A stretch of 64,000 nt of DNA from an uncultured Nitrospira sp. (GTDB lineage: Bacteria; Nitrospirota; Nitrospiria; Nitrospirales; Nitrospiraceae): contig CABVRX010000015.1 in NCBI GenBank assembly GCA_902500825.1, positions 24,467 to 88,466 of the forward strand. The letters run 5' to 3'. The notes below the pieces were generated by a model. It worked only from the letters and a program-made list of their open reading frames with translations, was not told the DNA's origin and made no database searches. Positions 17,478-29,198 of this stretch are shown piece after piece (position 1 is the first letter of the stretch; each line of letters opens with the position of its first letter). The position numbers were made by a program, and so were the translations under genes.

Positions 17478-18667
17478 AACTCGACCCCTCGCATTCTCGC
17501 GACTTGCTGCACGTCTTTGTCGCCGCGACCGGACAGGTTGGCGATGATCATCTGTGACTTTTTCAGCTTTGGAGCCAGCTTGATGACTTGCGCAATGGCG
17601 TGAGCGCTTTCCAGAGCCGGTACAATGCCTTCCTCACGCGCCAGGAGATCAAAGGCGGTCAACGCTTCATTGTCTGTCGCATAGGTGTATTCGATCCGGC
17701 CTTGATCATGATAGAGACTGTGCTCTGGTCCGACCGCGGCATAGTCCAATCCAGCTGAGACGGAATGGGTCAAGTTGATCTGCCCATTCTCGTCCTGCAA
17801 CAGATAGGTCATGGTCCCTTGCAAGACACCCGGCTTCCCACCGGAAAACCGCGCCGCATGTTTCCCACTTACAATCCCGTTCCCTCCGGCTTCCACGCCG
17901 ATCATCTTGACCTTGGGATCACGAAGGAACGCATGAAAAAGACCGATCGAATTGCTTCCTCCCCCGACACAGGCCACGAGATAATCCGGCAACCGTTTTT
18001 CAACAGAAAGAATTTGTTTCCGAGCTTCCCGTCCGATGATCGCCTGAAAATCGCGGATCATCATGGGATACGGATGTGCGCCAAGAACCGACCCCAACAC
18101 ATAGTGCGTGGTCTGCACGTTGGTCGTCCAATCTCGCATCGCCTCGCTGATGGCGTCCTTGAGAGTCCGACTCCCGGCATCGACGCCGGTCACAGTCGCA
18201 CCAAGCAGACGCATGCGGAAGACATTCAGCGCCTGTCGCTGCATATCTTCCGTACCCATGTAGACTTCGCACTGTAGCCCGAACATGGCGGCTGCTGTTG
18301 CAGTGGCAACGCCATGCTGACCGGCACCAGTCTCAGCGATAATTCGTCGCTTTTTCATTCGTAGGGCCAGGAGGACTTGGCCGATCGCATTGTTGATCTT
18401 GTGCGCGCCGGTATGACAGAGGTCCTCCCGCTTCAGATAAATCTTGGCACCACCCAACTTCTTGGTCAGCCGATCGGCACGATACAGACTCGTCGGCCGT
18501 CCTACATATTGCTTGAGGTAATAGGCGAGGTCAGTTTGAAATCGGCGGTCTTTTTTTGCCTTGGCGTACTCGTCTTCCAACTCCAAAAGCGCCGGCATGA
18601 GGGTTTCAGGAACATACCGGCCACCATAGGATCCGAACCGGCCATGGCTGTCTGGAAGCATGGGCAT
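17474..18667 (-). CDS. trpB: Tryptophan synthase beta subunit
   Basis: 397 residues. PLP-binding Lys in '[13 protein letters not shown]', catalytic-site '[16 protein letters not shown]', phosphate-binding '[12 protein letters not shown]'. It condenses indole and serine to tryptophan. It is the TrpB1 type (works with TrpA), as expected from its place beside trpA. 45 bases separate it from trpF, the widest gap in this part of the operon. Confidence 0.97.
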   Translation of the reverse strand: MPMLPDSHGRFGSYGGRYVPETLMPALLELEDEYAKAKKDRRFQTDLAYYLKQYVGRPTSLYRADRLTKKLGGAKIYLKREDLCHTGAHKINNAIGQVLLALRMKKRRIIAETGAGQHGVATATAAAMFGLQCEVYMGTEDMQRQALNVFRMRLLGATVTGVDAGSRTLKDAISEAMRDWTTNVQTTHYVLGSVLGAHPYPMMIRDFQAIIGREARKQILSVEKRLPDYLVACVGGGSNSIGLFHAFLRDPKVKMIGVEAGGNGIVSGKHAARFSGGKPGVLQGTMTYLLQDENGQINLTHSVSAGLDYAAVGPEHSLYHDQGRIEYTYATDNEALTAFDLLAREEGIVPALESAHAIAQVIKLAPKLKKSQMIIANLSGRGDKDVQQVARMRGVEL

Positions 18668-18712
18668 CTGATCAACCCCTCCTCAACGAATATGTGAGTA
18701 TAGCGATGGCGA

Positions 18713-19339
18713 TTAGACTGACACAAGTCTGGCCGCATCGATAAAGGCTTTCACCTTAGCTGGATCTTTTTTGCCAGGGCTTAATTCCACTCCGCTGCTG
18801 ACATCCACTCCATAGGGGCGCACCATCTGGATCGCTCCAGCCACATTTTCAGGGGTCAAACCACCGGCCAAAATAATGGGGGTAGATCGCGCCGCTTCCT
18901 CGGCTAGCGTCCAATCGACTGTTTGTCCCGTGCCTCCATAGGCTTGGTCGGAGAATGCATCGATAAGCACTCCGCGCACGTTCGCGCGTCCATGAAATTC
19001 TGCCAAGGCGAGAAACGTACCTCGGTCCTTCAGTCGAAGAGCCTTCAGAGCCGGACGGCCCAGGTTCTGACAATACACCGCTGATTCACCTCCATGGAGT
19101 TGGGCCAAGACCAAACCACATTCATCCATGAGCGCTCGAACTCTTTCGACCTCCTCGTTGACGAACACACCAATCGGCAGCACAAAAGGCGGAAGGCCGG
19201 CTATGATGGATCTCGCTACCGCCGGCTCTACCCAACGCGGGCTTTTGCGGTACATAACAAACCCCAGCGCATCCGCACCGGCTGCCACTGCAACTTCTGC
19301 GTCTTCTGGACTGGTGATCCCGCAAATTTTTATCTTCAT
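18713..19339 (-). CDS. trpF: Phosphoribosylanthranilate isomerase
   Basis: 208 residues, TIM barrel. 'KICGITSPEDAEVAVAAGAD' carries the catalytic Cys, 'LIDAFS' the catalytic Asp, and 'LAGGLTPENV' and 'VDVSSGVE' the phosphate-binding loops. It converts N-(5-phosphoribosyl)anthranilate to CdRP. Starts 10 bases after trpC. Confidence 0.96.
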   Translation of the reverse strand: MKIKICGITSPEDAEVAVAAGADALGFVMYRKSPRWVEPAVARSIIAGLPPFVLPIGVFVNEEVERVRALMDECGLVLAQLHGGESAVYCQNLGRPALKALRLKDRGTFLALAEFHGRANVRGVLIDAFSDQAYGGTGQTVDWTLAEEAARSTPIILAGGLTPENVAGAIQMVRPYGVDVSSGVELSPGKKDPAKVKAFIDAARLVSV

Positions 19340-19349
19340 GACGAACGTG

Positions 19350-20177
19350 CTATCTGGACCGAGTATCGCGCGATGCGTGACCGAGCAATTCCCGAACCTT
19401 GTCTGCCGTATGTTCTGCGCGAATGAGCGACTCTCCGATCAACATCGCGTGCACGCCGGCCTCGGTCAGCTTTGTCACGGCATCGCGATCATGAATTCCG
19501 CTTTCACTAATGATCAGTTTGTCGGAAGGAATTCTTTTCGCCAGGCGAAACGTCACATTGAGATCGGTCGTGAACGTATTCAGATCCCGATTGTTGATCC
19601 CGATCATCCTCGCAGTGGGAATCCACTCAAGAACCGTATCCAACTCCCTCTCGTGATGGGTTTCGAACAGGCTGTCCATCCCGAGCTCGGTGGCCAAGGC
19701 ATGGAAATCCATCAATTGCCGCCGCTCCAATGCCGACACAATCAGTAATACGGCATCGGCTCCGTGAGCGCGCGCTTCATAAAACTGCACGTCGCCGACC
19801 ATGAATTCCTTATTGAGCGCAGGGATCGGGAGGGCACGTTTGATCTCTTCAAGATACCGGAGGTCGCCTTGGAAAAATTCCTTGTCGGTCAAGACGGAAA
19901 CAGCCGATGCCCCATGCTCATGGTAGGTGCGCGCAAGCCCCAGATAATCGAACTGTTCCGAAAACTCTTCCCGCAATAGGCCCAGGCTCGGCGACGCTTT
20001 CTTAATTTCTGCGATCAAGGCCGGGCTGGTGGGAAGCCTTGTCGCGTCCAAGGTGACGGCAAACCCAAGAGCCGGTGGAGCATCTCGAATCGCCGCCTTG
20101 AGGTCGGCCAGATAGGAGCGGCTCTGTTTGTGTCTGAGTTCTGCCCGCTTGCGCTCAAGGATGCGATCGAGAATCAT
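19350..20177 (-). CDS. trpC: Indole-3-glycerol phosphate synthase
   Basis: 275 residues. Signature 'LIAEIKKASPSLGLL' with catalytic Lys, 'AVSVLTDKEFFQGDL', 'LNKEFMV' and 'GINNRDL'. It closes the indole ring from CdRP. Not fused to TrpF, which is the adjacent gene. 13 bases downstream of trpD. Confidence 0.97.
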   Translation of the reverse strand: MILDRILERKRAELRHKQSRSYLADLKAAIRDAPPALGFAVTLDATRLPTSPALIAEIKKASPSLGLLREEFSEQFDYLGLARTYHEHGASAVSVLTDKEFFQGDLRYLEEIKRALPIPALNKEFMVGDVQFYEARAHGADAVLLIVSALERRQLMDFHALATELGMDSLFETHHERELDTVLEWIPTARMIGINNRDLNTFTTDLNVTFRLAKRIPSDKLIISESGIHDRDAVTKLTEAGVHAMLIGESLIRAEHTADKVRELLGHASRDTRSR

Positions 20178-20190
20178 GAGTCAATCATGC

Positions 20191-21216
20191 CTACCTGCAC
20201 GCCTTCGTGGTAAACGCAATGAGCCGATCCAGCTTCTCTGCGGCGGCCCCTGAGTCGATCGCTTGTTGCGCCAGATGGAATCCATCCTTGAGCGTTTTCG
20301 TTTTTTGGCCTACGACCATCGCTGGGGCCGCGTTCAGGCACACGATGTCCCGTCTCGGGCCTTTCCGACCCTGGAGAATCTCTTTCGTCATCCGTGCGTT
20401 TTCATCCGGCGAGCCTCCAACGAATTCTTTTCGCGCCATACGCCTGACCTCGAACTCCTCAGGTGCGATAAAATAACTCGACACGACACCACCCTTCCCC
20501 TCGGACACTTTCGTCCGGTCCGACAAGGTGATCTCATCCAGGCCATCCAGACCATGAATCACGAAACAATGTTGCGATCCAAGCTCCATAAGAACACGCC
20601 CAAGGATATCGGTCCACTTCGCGTCATAGACCCCGAGCACTTGGTGCGTGGCACCGGCCGGATTCGCCAGCGGGCCGAGCACATTCAGAATGGTCCTGAT
20701 TCCCATCTCCTGTCGGACCCCGAAACACTGTTTCATCGCGCCGTGATAGAGCGGTGCGAACAAGAAGCCGATACCGACTTCGTCGATACAATCGGCCACA
20801 CAGTTCGGTTCGAGATCGATCTTCACACCGAGCATGCTCAGCACATCCGCGCTGCCGGACCGGGAGGATACGGAGCGATTCCCGTGCTTGGCCACGGTAA
20901 TGCCGGCTCCTGCGACCACGAACGCCGCGGTCGTGGAGATATTAAACGTATCGGCCCCATCCCCACCCGTTCCGCAGGTATCGACCACGATCGACGACCC
21001 GACCCTGATTCGAGTCGCTCGTGACCGCATGGCGTTGACCGAACCGACGACTTCAGCGACTGTTTCACCTTTTTGCCTGAGTCCCATGAGATAGGCTGCC
21101 ATCTGAGCCGAGGTTGCAACCCCGTCCATAATTTCCAGCATGACCGTCTCGGCCTCTTGCGCCGAAAGGTCCGCTCGGTCGGCCAATTTGGCAAGCACGT
21201 CTTTGATCATGGCCAC
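20191..21216 (-). CDS. trpD: Anthranilate phosphoribosyltransferase
   Basis: 341 residues. 'DTCGTGGDGADTFNISTTAA' is the PRPP-binding signature, with 'KHGNRSVSSRSGSADVL' following. It joins anthranilate and PRPP. Not fused to TrpG, the adjacent gene 13 bases upstream. Confidence 0.97.
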   Translation of the reverse strand: MAMIKDVLAKLADRADLSAQEAETVMLEIMDGVATSAQMAAYLMGLRQKGETVAEVVGSVNAMRSRATRIRVGSSIVVDTCGTGGDGADTFNISTTAAFVVAGAGITVAKHGNRSVSSRSGSADVLSMLGVKIDLEPNCVADCIDEVGIGFLFAPLYHGAMKQCFGVRQEMGIRTILNVLGPLANPAGATHQVLGVYDAKWTDILGRVLMELGSQHCFVIHGLDGLDEITLSDRTKVSEGKGGVVSSYFIAPEEFEVRRMARKEFVGGSPDENARMTKEILQGRKGPRRDIVCLNAAPAMVVGQKTKTLKDGFHLAQQAIDSGAAAEKLDRLIAFTTKACR

Positions 21217-21229
21217 AGAACTGAAGCGA

Positions 21230-21793
21230 CTAGAGTTTTAAGAAATTGCGGAGCAGATCTTTTCCGACGGTCGTCAGAATCGATTCGGGATGGAATTGGA
21301 CCCCTTCCACACCAAGTGTTTTATGGCGGAGCCCCATGATCTCACCCTCGGCGGTCTCGGCAGAAATCTCACAACAATCCGGGAGATTGCCTCGATTCAC
21401 GATCAAGGAGTGATAGCGCGTCGCTTCAAACGGATTGGGCAGCGACTGAAAGATGGTCTTGCCGTCGTGCGTGATCTGCGATGTCTTCCCATGCATCAAA
21501 CGAGGAGCGCGGACGACCTGTCCTCCGTAAGCGACGGCCATCGACTGATGACCCAAACACACACCGAGTATGGGCAGCTTCCCTCCAAATCGACGAATGG
21601 CATCGACCGAAATACCCGCTTCTCTTGGTGTGCACGGTCCCGGCGAAATCACAAGACGGCTCGGATGCAACTCCTCGATCTGGTCGAGCGTAATCTTGTC
21701 GTTGCGAAATACCTGTACGCCCTCACCTAACTCTCCGAGATACTGGACGAGGTTATACGTGAAGGAGTCGTAATTATCGATAACAAGCAGCAT
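21230..21793 (-). CDS. trpG: Anthranilate synthase component II (glutamine amidotransferase)
   Basis: 187 residues, class I glutamine amidotransferase with triad Cys in '[10 protein letters not shown]', and His/Glu in 'VQFHPES'. It supplies ammonia to TrpE. The protein may also serve as PabA if no other copy exists. A gap of 103 bases separates it from trpE; that gap contains imperfect repeats of GCCATT/ATGCC-type words but no gene. Confidence 0.95.
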   Translation of the reverse strand: MLLVIDNYDSFTYNLVQYLGELGEGVQVFRNDKITLDQIEELHPSRLVISPGPCTPREAGISVDAIRRFGGKLPILGVCLGHQSMAVAYGGQVVRAPRLMHGKTSQITHDGKTIFQSLPNPFEATRYHSLIVNRGNLPDCCEISAETAEGEIMGLRHKTLGVEGVQFHPESILTTVGKDLLRNFLKL

Positions 21794-21896
21794 GATGATG
21801 TCGATGGGAACTTATAGCTGATGCCTAATGGCACGAACAGCGAAAAGCGCCCTGCGTCCTCTCGCCTCCCATATGCCATTCGCCATAGGCTCTCTC

Positions 21897-23393
21897 CTAT
21901 TCCAAGCCCTGTTCCGCCAGTTCGATCGCTTTCATCATGGCACGGGCCTTATTGCACGTTTCTTCATACTCGTGTTCCGGCTTTGAATCGGCCACGATGC
22001 CGGCACCGGCCTGGATGAACGCCCGATGCCGAGAGACGACAACAGTGCGGATGTTGATGCACATGTCCATATTGCCTGAGAAGCTGAGATATCCGACGGC
22101 GCCGGCATAGGGCCCGCGTCTAGTCGGCTCAAGTTCCTCGATGATTTCCATCGCTCTGATTTTCGGAGCACCGGACACAGTCCCGGCTGGAAAACATGCC
22201 TTCAGCACGTCGTACACCGTCTTGTTCGGACACAGCTTGCCTGTAACGTTCGAGACCATATGCATGACGTGCGAGTACCGCTCGACATTCATCAATGACT
22301 CGACCTGGACGGTTCCCCATTCAGCCACACGACCGACATCGTTGCGTCCGAGATCCACCAGCATGATGTGTTCGGCCCGTTCCTTGGCGTCGCCAAGCAG
22401 ACGTCGCTCCAATTCCGCGTCCTCCTCCATCGTCGCACCCCGCCGTCTGGTTCCGGCAATCGGACGTACCGAGACAAGCCCGTCCTCACACCGCACAAGA
22501 ATTTCTGGAGACGAGCCCACAAGTTCAACCCCTGCGATCCGAAGGTAATACATGTACGGCGACGGATTCACGAGGCGCAGAGCTCGATAGAGTTGAAACG
22601 GAGGAGCCTGTAGATTCGTTTCCCAACGCTGTGACAGAACACACTGAAAGATGTCTCCGGCCTTGATGTATTCCTGAGCACGAGAAACAATCTTCTCAAA
22701 ATCCGCCTTGCTCATGTTGACGGTGAAACGAATCGGAGATCGCCTCCGCCTCGGCTTCACACGCCGAAGCGGTCGACGGATTCTGGCAATCATCGCCTCA
22801 ATCCTGCCCGTCGCCTCACGATAGGCCGAACGAATAGCTCGTTCCGACGAAGACTTCACGTAGGCATTGGCGACGACCTTGATCTTCTGCGACACGTTGT
22901 CGAAGATGAGCAGCGTCTCGGTCAAGAGAAAGGCAAAGTCCGGAATATCGAGGTGTTCCTTCCTTTGAACGGGAAGATCCTCGAACGTCCGCACCATATC
23001 ATAGCCGAGGTAACCGACGGCTCCACCGACGAAACGAGGCAGGTCCGGAACTGTGACCGGGCGATACGCCTCCAAAATCTCCCGCAGACGGTCCAGCGGC
23101 GCGCCTCGGCTGGGGATGCGCCGACGATCTGCCCCCTTCTTCACACACAGATCGCCGCGATCTTCATAGATGACGAGGGGGGAGCCACTCCCAAGAAAGG
23201 AATATCTGGCCCACTTTTCTCCACCTTGAATACTCTCCAGCAGATAGGCCGAAGGACCGTGATCGATCTTGGCAAAGGCCGAAACCGGCGTATCGTGGTC
23301 CGCCAGGATTTCACGGAACAACGGAATGAGATTGCCCTGCTTTGCGTACGAGCGAAACTCATCAAGAGTGAGTGAATAGGTCACACCCCGCAT
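21897..23393 (-). CDS. trpE: Anthranilate synthase component I
   Basis: 498 residues from ATG 23393; an earlier frame start would run into the upstream gene. The N-terminal part keeps the 'LLES' element that binds tryptophan for feedback inhibition (AYLLESIQGGEKWARYSF). The chorismate-binding core has 'GDIFQCVLSQRW', 'PIAGTRRRG' and 'AGAGIVADSKPE'. First biosynthetic gene of the operon; it starts 10 bases after the LysM lipoprotein gene, so transcription probably enters from there. Confidence 0.96.
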   Translation of the reverse strand: MRGVTYSLTLDEFRSYAKQGNLIPLFREILADHDTPVSAFAKIDHGPSAYLLESIQGGEKWARYSFLGSGSPLVIYEDRGDLCVKKGADRRRIPSRGAPLDRLREILEAYRPVTVPDLPRFVGGAVGYLGYDMVRTFEDLPVQRKEHLDIPDFAFLLTETLLIFDNVSQKIKVVANAYVKSSSERAIRSAYREATGRIEAMIARIRRPLRRVKPRRRRSPIRFTVNMSKADFEKIVSRAQEYIKAGDIFQCVLSQRWETNLQAPPFQLYRALRLVNPSPYMYYLRIAGVELVGSSPEILVRCEDGLVSVRPIAGTRRRGATMEEDAELERRLLGDAKERAEHIMLVDLGRNDVGRVAEWGTVQVESLMNVERYSHVMHMVSNVTGKLCPNKTVYDVLKACFPAGTVSGAPKIRAMEIIEELEPTRRGPYAGAVGYLSFSGNMDMCINIRTVVVSRHRAFIQAGAGIVADSKPEHEYEETCNKARAMMKAIELAEQGLE

Positions 23394-23403
23394 GCCGTTC
23401 CGC

Positions 23404-24048
23404 CTACTCTGCTCCCACCAGGAGTTTCTGTCCGATCTCGACGATATCATCCGGCAACTTATTCAGCTTTTTCAACTTATCGACCTCGACTCCATACCGC
23501 CTGCCGATGCTGAAGAGAGTCTCCCCAGGCTTCACGACGTGCACCGTTCCCTCTGGTACCTTCGCAGCGGAAGGCGGTTCCGTCACGGCTGCCGTACTCT
23601 TGTCTGAAAGACGTCCCCCACTGCGACCGCCGGAAGCAACTTTCGGCAATTCGACTTTTTTAGGTTTGGCGGGGAGAGAATGGCCTTTCCGCTGCATATC
23701 TTCCAAGGCTTTTCGTTCCAGCACGGTGGCTTCCCGGATCGCTTCCGCCTCTTCTTGGAGGCGTCCCATCTGCTCTCGTGCCACTTGCACCTGTGCAGCC
23801 AGCTCACGATTCCTCGCCTCAAACTCAGCCAGTTCAGCCCTGGTATGCCTGATTTCGCTGTCGAGCTCAGCCGTTCGCTTCTCTTCCTGAGCCAGAAGGC
23901 GCTGAAAATTCAGGCTTCGCGCTTTTTCCGCGTTGTATTTTTCCTCTAACACAACGCACCCGCTGGCCAGTAAACCACTACAGAGCAGTATCCCTAAGAA
24001 AGGAATTCTCCTTGCTCGTTCACAGACCTGCTGCTCTCCCTTCTGCAT
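23404..24048 (-). CDS. LysM-domain lipoprotein with coiled coil
   Basis: 214 residues from ATG 24048, which has a perfect AAAGGAGG upstream. A signal peptide ends in lipobox LLASGC; a long coiled coil follows (about 35-110, many Glu/Ala/Arg heptads), then a basic Ser/Pro linker and one C-terminal LysM domain ('HVVKPGETLFSIGRRYGVEVDKL' style), which binds peptidoglycan. I infer an outer-membrane lipoprotein that clasps the cell wall. It is the first gene of the transcript that carries the trp genes; a functional link with tryptophan synthesis is not obvious. Confidence 0.88.
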   Translation of the reverse strand: MQKGEQQVCERARRIPFLGILLCSGLLASGCVVLEEKYNAEKARSLNFQRLLAQEEKRTAELDSEIRHTRAELAEFEARNRELAAQVQVAREQMGRLQEEAEAIREATVLERKALEDMQRKGHSLPAKPKKVELPKVASGGRSGGRLSDKSTAAVTEPPSAAKVPEGTVHVVKPGETLFSIGRRYGVEVDKLKKLNKLPDDIVEIGQKLLVGAE

Positions 24049-24256
24049 ACATCCTCCTTTGCTCAGGCTTTCCGGCGACTTCAAACCTGCCGAAGAGACG
24101 CTTAGAATAGTGGTCACTGATGCGAAAGTCAAAGCGGGACCGGGCTTGTCCGGTTTGACCGTTTCAGCAGCCCTATGCTAGGGTCAGCGAGGGTTCAGGC
24201 CTCTCTCCTTTCATGCCGAGCGTCACCTGTCAAGACACCCTGACGATGACCGTTGA

Positions 24257-26341
<2,085 letters not shown>

Positions 26342-27607
26342 TCAGACCGTGACTTCGACCGGAACAGGTATTTTCTCATCCTTGAAAATGTGCACGCTTC
26401 GTATCGATCGAGGATCCGCCTCATGGACCACCAGACGGCAATTCTCGATGCGGAGTTCTTCTCCTGCCTGAGGGATGCGACCAAGATTTTCCTGGATCAG
26501 TCCTCCGATGGTCAGGGCTTCATCTCCAAGCTCGACTTTCAGGAAGTCGTTCACCTTTCGAACTTCCGTCCGTCCGTGGACCAGTATTTGGTTCTTTCCG
26601 ATACGCTTGATGAGTTCCTCGGTAATATCCGTTTCATCGACGATTTCACCCACGACTTCCTCGACGAGGTCTTCAAGCGTCACCAGTCCCATGACCCCGC
26701 CGAATTCGTTGACGACGACTCCCATATGCCGCTTTTCCTGCTGAAACTGCTTCATCAAGTCGTCCGCCGTTTTACCCGCCGGGACAAAGAGCGGAGGATG
26801 GGCGATATCTCGAAGGCGCAAATCGGTGCTCCCTTTGGCCAACTCGGTCAGCGCCTTCGTCTTGTAGAGAATTCCCGTGATGTTATCGAGCATCCCGTCA
26901 TAGAGCGGAATCCTGGAATACTTAGAATTATAAAGCAGCTCTTGCGCTTCCCTGAGTCGAAGGTTCCCATCGAGAGAAAATACATAAATGCGCGGCGTCA
27001 TCGCATCTTCCGCCGTAATATCCTTCAGTTGAAACACGTTCTTGATCATTTTGACTTCTTCCGATTCCAATTCCCCGGCCTTCCCTCCTTGGTCCAACAT
27101 GATTTTCAGCTCTTCCTCCGTCACCAAGGGAAGCGTCAACCCCTTTCCACCCGTCAAGCTGTAGATCAGGGGGACGATCAGAAAAAGCAGGGGCGTCAAC
27201 ACGACCTGAACCCAATAGATGGGGTACGCCATGTTCAGCGTCACGGGTACGGAGAACTTTGCCGCCAGAGTCTTTGGAACGACATCCACCGACACTAAGA
27301 GAACAAAGGTCAGGATACCGACCATGACCGCGATCGCTTCTTCAAACGCGCTCTTACCCCCATAGGCATTCAATGTGATGAAGGCGGCGAACATCGGTGT
27401 CGCGGTACTGACGAGGCGGTCACCTACCAGAATGGTCGACAAGAGCTTTTGGGGATCACTCCTCAATTGAAGAGCTTTGGCTGCCCGTTTACTGCCGTTC
27501 TGCGCCAATGCTTTCAGTCGTGTTTCGTTGACTGAGAAGAAGCCGATCTCCGCTGTTGAAATAACAGCGGATAACCCTATCAATCCTAAAAGGATGAGGA
27601 TGTCCAT
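26342..27607 (-). CDS. CNNM/HlyC-CorC family membrane protein with CBS domains
   Basis: 421 residues. An N-terminal CNNM (DUF21) domain has four hydrophobic segments and the 'AEIGFFSVNETRLKALAQ' start; then a CBS pair (about 195-320; 'TPRIYVFSLDGNLRLREA', 'GLVTLEDLVEEVVGEIVDE') and a C-terminal CorC/HlyC domain. Family members are linked to Mg2+/Co2+ efflux and older names call them haemolysins. Convergent with ligA with abutting stop codons. Confidence 0.9.
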   Translation of the reverse strand: MDILILLGLIGLSAVISTAEIGFFSVNETRLKALAQNGSKRAAKALQLRSDPQKLLSTILVGDRLVSTATPMFAAFITLNAYGGKSAFEEAIAVMVGILTFVLLVSVDVVPKTLAAKFSVPVTLNMAYPIYWVQVVLTPLLFLIVPLIYSLTGGKGLTLPLVTEEELKIMLDQGGKAGELESEEVKMIKNVFQLKDITAEDAMTPRIYVFSLDGNLRLREAQELLYNSKYSRIPLYDGMLDNITGILYKTKALTELAKGSTDLRLRDIAHPPLFVPAGKTADDLMKQFQQEKRHMGVVVNEFGGVMGLVTLEDLVEEVVGEIVDETDITEELIKRIGKNQILVHGRTEVRKVNDFLKVELGDEALTIGGLIQENLGRIPQAGEELRIENCRLVVHEADPRSIRSVHIFKDEKIPVPVEVTV

Positions 27608-27861
27608 TGCAGTCGTATATTAGGGACGTTGGACCAGTATGGCTGGCCTGATGAGAACTCGGACGTCTTCCAGAGGATACCCCTTGGTCAACCCTTCAGA
27701 GGATCGCAAGATTAGAATAATCTGACCGTTTAGAATAGAGCTCACAGCTGATACATCTATCACAGGGACCAAACGCAGGCAAGTGATTCAAGAAATGTCA
27801 CTTAAAAATCAATCGGTTCCAAATAAATCACCACTGGATGATGTCGATGTTCCTCCGCCAT

Positions 27862-28536
27862 TCAGCCGTCATCCCGAACAACAAAGGATTGCAGGCTAAA
27901 GGTACGATCGAGACGAGTCACAGCCGTCTGAGCCTCCGGTTCGGTCATGAATCGACCAATTTGGACTCGATAACGGCGCCCTTCCGGGAGGTCTACCTGA
28001 CTGATACGCCCATCGGGAAAATCCCGCTGAACTTGCGCAAACAGCGATCGAGCATTCTGAAGGTCCGTGAAAGCGCCGACTTGAACCCGCAACACTCCCA
28101 TCCCTTCGGGACGAGCGTTATAGCTGACAACTCGAAGTTCGACCTGGTCGGTCCCGTTACCGACCATCCCAAGCGCTTGTGCACCGGCCAACGAAAGGTC
28201 CAAAATTCGTCCCCTGGCAAACGGGCCTCGATCATTAATCCTGACCGTAACATGGCGACCCGAGGTCAACGAGTAAACCACTGCGACGGCCCCCAGCGGC
28301 AGCGTCCGATGAGCAGCCGTCAGTTTGTACATGTCGTACCGCTCCCCATTAGCCGTCTTGTTCCCATGAAAACCAGGGCCATACCACGAAGCCATCCCCC
28401 GCTCTACAAATCCAACAGGATACCCGGGGAAGCGGTCGATAGGATGAGGAGCTGTGGTGCAGCCATAATGAAGAACGGCGCCCAGTCCGATCACGATGAG
28501 GAATAGAAGAAGTTTCGTGAGCGGCATCGGCCGCAT
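27862..28536 (-). CDS. rlpA: Septal ring lytic transglycosylase RlpA with SPOR domain
   Basis: 224 residues (a start nine bases later is also possible). Lipoprotein signal with 'LHYGC', then the double-psi beta-barrel: 'GMASWYGPGFHGNKTANGE' with 'YDMYKLTAAHRTLP' and the catalytic Asp in 'VRINDRGPF', and a C-terminal SPOR domain (about 145-220) that binds denuded peptidoglycan at septa. RlpA cleaves naked glycan strands during daughter-cell separation. It begins 3 bases after the ACT-protein gene. Confidence 0.92.
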   Translation of the reverse strand: MRPMPLTKLLLFLIVIGLGAVLHYGCTTAPHPIDRFPGYPVGFVERGMASWYGPGFHGNKTANGERYDMYKLTAAHRTLPLGAVAVVYSLTSGRHVTVRINDRGPFARGRILDLSLAGAQALGMVGNGTDQVELRVVSYNARPEGMGVLRVQVGAFTDLQNARSLFAQVQRDFPDGRISQVDLPEGRRYRVQIGRFMTEPEAQTAVTRLDRTFSLQSFVVRDDG

Positions 28537-28539
28537 CGA

Positions 28540-28950
28540 TCAAAACTCGTCAAGCGACTGATTGCGGAGAATGGTCAAGGCTTTGTCGGTGTTGGAAACG
28601 GTCAGAACGACGATCGCCCGCTTCCCTTCCCGTGAAGGCGTGCAATAGCCACATTTGATGTTGATCCGGTTCTTCATCAAGAAATCCGCCACCTTCCTTA
28701 ACGCACCGGGTTTATTTTCAAGACTCAGGAGGAGTGCGGTTTCTTCGCCGAACTTAATCTTCGCCGCCCTAAGGGCCGCACGGGCGCTTTCCAGGTCCGC
28801 AACCAGCAGACGCAACTTGCCCGTCCCCATTACTTCCGGAGCGGAGAACGCCTTGATATTGACCCCGGCTTCACCGAGAACCGCCGTCACTCTGGCAAGG
28901 GCACCCGGCTTACTCTGGCTACTGATGACAAGCTGCGTCGTAGTCGGCAT
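28540..28950 (-). CDS. Tandem ACT-domain protein
   Basis: 136 residues from ATG 28950, behind AAGGAGT. Two ACT domains: 'QLVISSQSKPGALARVTAVL' and 'ALLLSLENKPGALRKVADFL', the second followed by 'CGYCTPSREGKRAIVVLTV'. No enzyme domain is attached. Such proteins bind amino acids or other small ligands and may regulate biosynthetic enzymes; ligand unknown. Located 3 bases upstream of rlpA. Confidence 0.85.
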   Translation of the reverse strand: MPTTTQLVISSQSKPGALARVTAVLGEAGVNIKAFSAPEVMGTGKLRLLVADLESARAALRAAKIKFGEETALLLSLENKPGALRKVADFLMKNRINIKCGYCTPSREGKRAIVVLTVSNTDKALTILRNQSLDEF

Positions 28951-29198
28951 GTCAGTACTCCTTAGTGACTCTTCGGCGTCAAAGCTTTTTTCGCCTCGCT
29001 GAGCGAGCGGCTCGCAACGGAGACCACGACCCGTAATGATTCGACATGATGCCAAAAGACGCCGGTCTCACGCAAAGCTTTCGAGCCCGTACCCGTAACG
29101 GAAAGAAAACTTTGGCGCCCGATCGAATTCGCAGGAACCGCCGCTTCCTACACCGGAGACATGATGACGGCTGCTTGCTCTGCATCCTTGGTCTCCTC

